A DNA stretch of 40,082 bases from Desulfocapsa sp. (GTDB lineage: Bacteria > Desulfobacterota > Desulfobulbia > Desulfobulbales > CG2-30-60-27), in NCBI GenBank assembly GCA_020717925.1, contig DYDL01000004.1, positions 1-40,082 of the forward strand, read 5' to 3'. A model generated the notes under the pieces. The model was given only the letters and a program-made list of their open reading frames with translations. It did no database searches and had not been told where the DNA came from. Both the position numbers and the translations under genes were made by a program. Shown here piece after piece: positions 28,911-37,107 of the stretch (within the stretch, counting starts at the first letter, position 1; each line of letters begins with the position of its first letter).

Positions 28911-29690
28911 TCAATTCTTTATCCCCGGATGGCAGCGCCCACAGTCGTTGATCGGAAAGGCTACCTTCAGGTGGCAGACCCCGCAGAATTTGCCCTCGAG
29001 AATGTACTGCATGGCGAAATGCTCGGTGGTTTTAACCTTAACATTAAAGATATCGGGGTGACAGTTGGAACAATCGAGCCATTGATTGTGAGCATCGTGC
29101 GGAAAAATGGCAGGAGGTACAAACACCCAGCCAGCCTCGAGGCTCAACGACTTATCATAGGCAATTGGCACCGGTGGCAGGGTTGTTAGCGTCTGTTTGG
29201 GCTTGATGCTCTTCTCCTTGAAGGCTCTGACCCAATCGATCTGATTGCCGAAGGTGGTCTTGGGAAAACTATCCAGTTCCTTAAACTTCTCAACACCATC
29301 GGCAATATTACCATTGTGGCACTTATTACACTGGTCCTTCCTGGCGTGACCAAAGGCGACCTTGCCATCATGGCAGCCCCCGGCCCCGCAGAACCTGCCC
29401 TGCTGGTTCATTTCCTCGGTGATCTCGGTAGCGTTCAGACGCATCTCAAAGCCGAGCTCCAGATGGCAGACCTTGCAGGTATGCCGTATGCGGTGCGACC
29501 AGTGGGAAAAGGTCACCGCCTTCTGCCCGTTCTTCTCGGACAAGCGGTTGATCAGGATATTACCGTACTCCGCGGGAGCCGGCAGAGGCGGAAACTGCCA
29601 ATAGGCCGAGGCCGTTGCCCCAAATCCCATCAGAACAACACAGATCGCAAGAACAGGCATGGCGCCGCGCATAGGCTCCTCCCTTCGCAC
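28911..29690 (-). CDS. c(7)-type hexaheme cytochrome, secreted (paralog B)
   Basis: Signal peptide; five CXXCH motifs (CKVCH, CNKCH, CSNCH, CGVCH, CGRCH) plus one CX4CH (CGAGGCH); clearly paralogous to 11867-12652. Confidence 0.87.
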   Translation of the reverse strand: MRREEPMRGAMPVLAICVVLMGFGATASAYWQFPPLPAPAEYGNILINRLSEKNGQKAVTFSHWSHRIRHTCKVCHLELGFEMRLNATEITEEMNQQGRFCGAGGCHDGKVAFGHARKDQCNKCHNGNIADGVEKFKELDSFPKTTFGNQIDWVRAFKEKSIKPKQTLTTLPPVPIAYDKSLSLEAGWVFVPPAIFPHDAHNQWLDCSNCHPDIFNVKVKTTEHFAMQYILEGKFCGVCHLKVAFPINDCGRCHPGIKN

Positions 29691-29996
29691 TTCTTACATT
29701 CTTACAATACCTTCCAACCAAGGCAACAAGGGTATAACTCTCTCCTATTTCCCGAATCCCATATAATGGTTGAAAAAGCAAGCAGATTAAAGACACGGCA
29801 ACGTTACCAGGGAAGGCAATCAACTCTTCGGAGCACTACTTACATTTATGTATACCTACTACTTTTCACATCATTTATATATACAAAATTGTAAATATAT
29901 GTTTGCCGTAAACCTGATTTTTCTGGTTTAAAAAAAATAAATTAATCAATAAATATCAACATGATAAACAAGGTATCCAGGCGCCAAAACAACTTC

Positions 29997-30012
29997 TGGC
30001 ACACCAATTGCT
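29997..30012 (+). promoter_or_regulatory. sigma-54 (-24/-12) promoter upstream of amtB copy 2
   Basis: TGGCAC-ACCAA-TTGCT, exact match to TGGCAC-N5-TTGCW, 54 bp before the ATG. Confidence 0.88.
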
Positions 30013-30065
30013 TTTAACCTGAACAAACGTTTCATCCAAAAACTTTCACCAAAGAGGAGCTTATC

Positions 30066-32071
<2,006 letters not shown>

Positions 32072-32201
32072 CCGGGCCGCGCACCTCGACCCGAGAAATG
32101 CACAAGAGACTTAACCGCCGTCATTTCCATGGGCCGGACGGGCGACTTTACCCGCCCGGTCCATGGAAAAACGGTAACCACATCAAAAAGAGGAGAAAGC
32201 C

Positions 32202-32993
32202 ATGAACACCAACAGCACCAGCCATTTGTTCCGCAAAACTTGTACGACCGCGCTCGCCCTCGGGCTGCTGGTCACCTCCCCAGCCCTGGCGGAAGAGGCC
32301 AAACCCACCGCCAACCTTACGGTAGCCGCCCTCAGCCAGTACATCTTCCGGGGCTTTGAGCAGGGCCAGGACAGTCTGGTCATTCAGCCGTCGCTCACCG
32401 TGGGCTATCAGGGGTTCTCCGCCAACCTCTGGGGCAATCTCGATACCGACCGGACTGGCGACGACGCCTCCCACTGGCAGGAAACCGATATGACCCTCGC
32501 ATACTCCTATACGCTTGGCAAGGTAGGGCTGAGCGGGGGCTATATCTACTATGGCTATGGCCTGAACAGTCAGGACACCCAGGAGTTCTATGCCAGCGTG
32601 AGCTACGACACCCTGCTCAAACCGACCCTGACCATTTATCGGGATACGGATAACCTTGCCGGCTGGTATATCACCGCCGCGATCAGCCATTCACTGCCCC
32701 TTGCCGACAAGATCAACCTGGATCTGGGCGCCAAGGTGAACTACCTGAAGTCTGATGAAGCCACTTCATTCTCAGAGGATAACCTGGGGGTAGATGCTTA
32801 CTCGGCCTTGCACGACGGGGTGATAAGTGCCGCGATCAGCTTCCCGGTGGCCACCTACATAACCATTACCCCGCAAGTGGCGTACTCCTTCCCGCTCAGC
32901 AGCGAGGCCAAAGACCTGATCAAGGCCTGGAGCTTTAACGGTGAGGACAGCGACTTCATCTATGGCGGCGTGGCTCTCTCTCTGGCCTTTTAA
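32202..32993 (+). CDS. outer-membrane beta-barrel protein, TorF/TIGR02001-like
   Basis: Signal peptide (ALALGLLVTSPALA), LTVAALSQYIFRGFEQGQDSLVIQPSLTVGYQGFSANLWGNLD, C-terminal VALSLAF strand. Confidence 0.72.
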   Translation: MNTNSTSHLFRKTCTTALALGLLVTSPALAEEAKPTANLTVAALSQYIFRGFEQGQDSLVIQPSLTVGYQGFSANLWGNLDTDRTGDDASHWQETDMTLAYSYTLGKVGLSGGYIYYGYGLNSQDTQEFYASVSYDTLLKPTLTIYRDTDNLAGWYITAAISHSLPLADKINLDLGAKVNYLKSDEATSFSEDNLGVDAYSALHDGVISAAISFPVATYITITPQVAYSFPLSSEAKDLIKAWSFNGEDSDFIYGGVALSLAF

Positions 32994-33069
32994 CGACTAA
33001 AGGGGGAAGTTCCAGGCGCGGCGCCAGCGCCATGCCACCAGGCTGCGGCAACAAACCGGAACCAGGACC

Positions 33070-33792
33070 ATGACCAAGGCGATCCTAGTGCTGCAGAACA
33101 GCCCCCTGGAACCAAGCGGCAGTCTGCTGTTGCAGGCGGCACGCAAGCTTGGGGTGAGGTTGCACCTGATCCAACTCTGGCGGGAGCCGATCCCCGCGCT
33201 GTCGCCCTACGACGCTCTCATTGTTACCGGTGGTTCATCCAGCCTCAAGGAGGAGGAAGGCACCCCCTTCCTCCTCCTTGAGCAGGAGGCGATCAAACGC
33301 TCCATCGCCGATGACCGGCCCTACCTAGGCCTTTGCGTCGGCCACCAGTTGCTGGCCGAGGCGCTGGGGGCCAAAATTGGACCCAACTTCCGGCCCAGCC
33401 TCGGTTTTGTCCGCGGCTACCTGACCCATGACGGACGCGAGCATCCCCTGTTCCATGGTATAGCACGCAGCCTGCCTCTCTTCAAATGGCATACCAAGGC
33501 AGTGCTGCAGCCCCTTCCCAAGGAACTGATTATTCTGGCCACCTCCAACGACTGCCAGGTGGAGGCGCTCTCCGTGGCCGGCCGGCCACACCTGGTTGGC
33601 CTGCAGTGCGACAACCATGCCGCCTCCCCCGAGGATCTCCGCCACTTCCTGGCCGCGGATCGCGAGTGGCTGACCACGGACACCGGAGATCCGGTGGACG
33701 CCGAAACCCTGCTCATTGTCGCACGCGCCTACCGCAAGGACATTCGGCAGGACTTCGAGCGGATGTTCAATAACTTTTTGACTTTTACTTAA
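33070..33792 (+). CDS. class I glutamine amidotransferase (GMP synthase-like)
   Basis: Nucleophile motif YLGLCVGHQLLAEALG, catalytic His region KWHTKAVLQPLP. Confidence 0.85.
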   Translation: MTKAILVLQNSPLEPSGSLLLQAARKLGVRLHLIQLWREPIPALSPYDALIVTGGSSSLKEEEGTPFLLLEQEAIKRSIADDRPYLGLCVGHQLLAEALGAKIGPNFRPSLGFVRGYLTHDGREHPLFHGIARSLPLFKWHTKAVLQPLPKELIILATSNDCQVEALSVAGRPHLVGLQCDNHAASPEDLRHFLAADREWLTTDTGDPVDAETLLIVARAYRKDIRQDFERMFNNFLTFT

Positions 33793-33837
33793 AGATGTGG
33801 CGAACAACCCATTGATGGTCTAGGTTTCGCATCAATC

Positions 33838-34899
33838 ATGATTACCAGCATCCTGATCCTTATTTTCCTGCTGATCCTGCTCCTGCCGATGCTGGTAAAA
33901 AGGGTGGAGCACAACCTCGAACTGTTCCTGTTCGTCGCCGGCGGCGTAGCGCTAACTCTCTCTCATCTCCTGGGACCGGAACCCCTGCTTACCCTGCACC
34001 TGGCCGAGTCGGCAGTACTGGAACCGATCAAGCTGACCATCGCCACCCTGCTCTTTGGCCTTGCCTTCCGGGCCATCCGCGCGCCGTTGAAGCGGAAGAT
34101 CGTGACTGTCGAACTCTGGCTCGGGCCGCGACTCTTCGCCTTCCTGCTCATCCTTGTCCTCGGCCTGCTTTCCAGTGTGATCACCGCGATTATCGCGGCG
34201 CTCATCCTTTGCGAGGTGGTGAGCGCCATCAACCTGGACAAAAAGTATGAAACCTGTCTGGTAATCTTCGCCTGCTATGCCATCGGCATGGGCGCCGCCC
34301 TCACCCCTATCGGCGAGCCGTTGTCCACCATTGCCGTGGCCAAATTGCGTGGCGGACCGCTCAATGGCGATTTCTTCATGCTGCTGCGCCTCTTCGGCAT
34401 TTACATCATCCCTGGCCTCGTCCTGATCGCCTTGACGGGCAGCCTCTTCCGCGGCAAAGAGGTGACACGCTCCGAGAGTCTGGAAGAAGACTTTGAGGAG
34501 TCTTTCGCCCAGATAGCGCTCCGGGCATTCAAAGTCTACATCTTTGTCATGGCCCTGATCCTGCTCGGCACCGGCTTCAAGCCCTTGATCGATCTCTATG
34601 TCGCCCGGATGCCGGCCGAGCTTCTCTACTGGGTCAACATCATCTCGGCGATCCTGGACAATGCGACCCTGGCCGCGGCGGAACTTGGACCCGGCATGAA
34701 CGAGGCCCAGGTCAAGGGCATCATCATGGGCCTCATTATCGCCGGCGGCATGCTCATCCCCGGCAATATCCCGAACATCATCGCCGCCAACAAACTCCGC
34801 ATCACGAGCCGCTCCTGGGCCGTTATCGGCGTGCCGTTCGGTTTGGCCTTGATGACCCTTTATTTCGTGATTCTCTATTATCTCCCCCCCCCCGCGTGA
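33838..34899 (+). CDS. DUF1646 family putative cation transporter
   Basis: Polytopic membrane protein; ALTPIGEPLSTIAVAKLRG and NIISAILDNATLAAAELGPGM...PGNIPNIIAANKLRI typical of DUF1646/ion transporter-like proteins. Confidence 0.78.
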   Translation: MITSILILIFLLILLLPMLVKRVEHNLELFLFVAGGVALTLSHLLGPEPLLTLHLAESAVLEPIKLTIATLLFGLAFRAIRAPLKRKIVTVELWLGPRLFAFLLILVLGLLSSVITAIIAALILCEVVSAINLDKKYETCLVIFACYAIGMGAALTPIGEPLSTIAVAKLRGGPLNGDFFMLLRLFGIYIIPGLVLIALTGSLFRGKEVTRSESLEEDFEESFAQIALRAFKVYIFVMALILLGTGFKPLIDLYVARMPAELLYWVNIISAILDNATLAAAELGPGMNEAQVKGIIMGLIIAGGMLIPGNIPNIIAANKLRITSRSWAVIGVPFGLALMTLYFVILYYLPPPA

Positions 34900-34920
34900 G
34901 GGCGACGAGCCCCCGGAATC

Positions 34921-35025
34921 TTCGCGTGGTTTGTCATCACGGACATCGTCGCCGCCCTGACGGATTCCACCAATCCCGCTGATTATTGGAAGAAGATGGC
35001 AAGCGGGCTTACGATTATTGCCTGA
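34921..35025 (+). pseudogene. fragment of a Bro-N (antirepressor/DinD-like) domain protein
   Basis: Translation FAWFVITDIVAALTDSTNPADYWKKMASGLTIIA* resembles Bro-N cores (V-DVVxALTDSxNPxxYWxxxK); no start codon or remainder of gene. Confidence 0.6.
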
Positions 35026-35156
35026 CATATAGCCTCTTTGATCTGATCATCACCGACATGAACATGCCCAACATGGACGGCGTCGAACCGACCAGACGGC
35101 TCCGCGAATTAGAGGCTTGCGCCGCCCCCCCCCATTCTCATGGCCACCCTCCCTGA
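34992..35156 (+). pseudogene. fragment of a response-regulator receiver domain
   Basis: Translation EDGKRAYDYCLTYSLFDLIITDMNMPNMDGVEPTRRLRELEA contains the phosphoacceptor block; no N-terminus, frame lost at a C9 tract. Confidence 0.7.
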
Positions 35157-35341
35157 CGTTGCTATCGACCCTTATCAGGTGCAGGGTCAGGATCGCATCT
35201 CCCGGGCACTGGTCGACGGGGCTCTTGTTGACGTTTTTTGGACTTGCAATATTTGCCGAAATTTTAATATATTATAAACATTTATAGTGAGAAATTATTT
35301 TTCGTAATAAATAGTAAATCTGAAAAATGAGGTGCACTAAA

Positions 35342-37081
35342 ATGATTCAGTTGTTCTTATTTCGTGTCGTTCGACATGTCGCCTTCGCACTCCTCATGGC
35401 TGTAGCGATTATGGAGGGGGCGCCATGCGTCGTGGCGGCACCCGCCGATATTCAGGAATCCACCCAGCAAAGCGAGCGTATTCAGCGCGAACAGCTCCGC
35501 CGCCAACAGGAGGATATCGAACGAACCATCGAAAGCCGCCGCCCGCCGACCCATATTGAGGTTCCCGGCCAACCAGGGCAGGCGGGCCAGGGCCAGGGCT
35601 GCCGTCGAATCGACCATATTGAGTTGCAGGACGCCGTCCATATGTTCAAGGCCGAGGAGGAAGCTCTTATTCAGCCTTACCTCGGCAAATGTCTCGGCGT
35701 GGATGAAATCCAGAAGCTGCTCTCCGACATCACGACTTTCTACGTCAACAAGGGTTATGTGACGACCCGCGTCTACCTGCCGGCGCAAGATTTGTCAACG
35801 GGTACATTGATTGTCAAAATCGTCCCCGGCAAGGTGAGCCGCTTGGAGAACGACAAGGAGGCGACGCAGCTTTCCCATCTTGGCAACGTCTTTCCCGGGG
35901 TGGTGGGCAAGGATCTCAACCTCAGGGATTTCGAGCAGGGCATCGACCAGCTCAACCGCCTGCTTTCCAACAACGCGGCCATCGATATCCGGCCGGGCGA
36001 GCAGGTCGGCGCCAGCGACATAATCGTCAAGAACCAACCCGGCAGGCCATGGCACCTTAATTTCTCGGCCGATAATTACGGGGCCGGCAACACCGGCAGG
36101 AGCCAGTTGGGCGCCACGGCAAGCCTCGACAACCTGACCGGCTTCAACGACTTCCTGAGCGTGACCCAGCGCAATACCGTGCCATTCGGGGATGACCAGA
36201 AGCAGTCGAGCGCGACGAGCGGGCTGTTTATCGTCCCTTACGGCTATGCGACGGTGACCGTCGGCATCACCGGTTCCAACTACGACTCCACCTTGTATAC
36301 CGCGGGCGGACACGATCTGCACCTCAACGGCGACAATCTGCTGGTTTTCGCAACGCTCGACCGCGTTGTTTACCGCGACCAGCAGGGAAAAGCCTCTGCT
36401 TATGCCACGCTCACCAGCGAGACAACCAACAGTTATATCGAGGGTCAGAAGCTCACCGTCAGTTCGCGCAAGCTGTCGTATCTCCAGTTGGGGGCGAATT
36501 ACAATACAGGCGCTATCGGCGGCGCGGTCAATCTGGGGGTTGCGTATACCCGTGGCCTCACCATGTTCGGGGCCGTGGAAGATCCCAACGGCATTTCGGA
36601 TGCGGTGCCGCATGCCCAGTTCGACAAATACACGCTTAGCGCGGGCTACAGCCGTTCTTTCGCCCTGGCGAGCAATCAGTTTACCTTCTCGACCCAGTTC
36701 AGCGGGCAGCACGCGCCAGAGGCGTTGTACGGTTCGCAGCAATTTTCCGTGGGCGGCATGTATACCGTGCGCGGCTTTCTCTCGGAACAGTTGGCCAATG
36801 ACAACGGCTACTTTCTGCGTAACGATCTGACCCTGGTCAAGTCGCTTGACCTCGTTGGCCGCAAGGTTGGTTTCCGGCCCTTTGTGGCGTTGGACGTGGG
36901 CTCGGTCGATAGCAACCACGAGGATACGCCGACTGGCGCGCTCTGCGGCGCCGCGGTTGGCTTCGATTTGGTGCGAGGCCCGGTCGATTTCAACATATTC
37001 ACCGGCTATCCTTTGAGTTATCCCCAAGGCGTCTCGAACGAAGGGTTCACTCTCTTATCTCGTCTATCGTTCATGTTTTAA
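35342..37081 (+). CDS. TpsB-family outer-membrane transporter (ShlB/FhaC/HecB)
   Basis: POTRA region (GYVTTRVYLPAQDLSTGTLIVKIVPGKVSRLE), 16-strand barrel-like C-terminal half ending LLSRLSFMF; start at ATG 35342 behind GAGGTG. Confidence 0.92.
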   Translation: MIQLFLFRVVRHVAFALLMAVAIMEGAPCVVAAPADIQESTQQSERIQREQLRRQQEDIERTIESRRPPTHIEVPGQPGQAGQGQGCRRIDHIELQDAVHMFKAEEEALIQPYLGKCLGVDEIQKLLSDITTFYVNKGYVTTRVYLPAQDLSTGTLIVKIVPGKVSRLENDKEATQLSHLGNVFPGVVGKDLNLRDFEQGIDQLNRLLSNNAAIDIRPGEQVGASDIIVKNQPGRPWHLNFSADNYGAGNTGRSQLGATASLDNLTGFNDFLSVTQRNTVPFGDDQKQSSATSGLFIVPYGYATVTVGITGSNYDSTLYTAGGHDLHLNGDNLLVFATLDRVVYRDQQGKASAYATLTSETTNSYIEGQKLTVSSRKLSYLQLGANYNTGAIGGAVNLGVAYTRGLTMFGAVEDPNGISDAVPHAQFDKYTLSAGYSRSFALASNQFTFSTQFSGQHAPEALYGSQQFSVGGMYTVRGFLSEQLANDNGYFLRNDLTLVKSLDLVGRKVGFRPFVALDVGSVDSNHEDTPTGALCGAAVGFDLVRGPVDFNIFTGYPLSYPQGVSNEGFTLLSRLSFMF

Positions 37082-37107
37082 GGGCGACGTATTTCATCGG
37101 GAGCGAA

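Noticed and set aside
33952-35028. 358-aa minus-strand ORF opposite the DUF1646 gene
   Set aside because: Highly charged composition (many D/E/G/R) typical of the antisense of a hydrophobic membrane protein
35795-37027. 410-aa minus-strand ORF opposite tpsB
   Set aside because: Shadow of the TpsB coding frame with no recognisable domain
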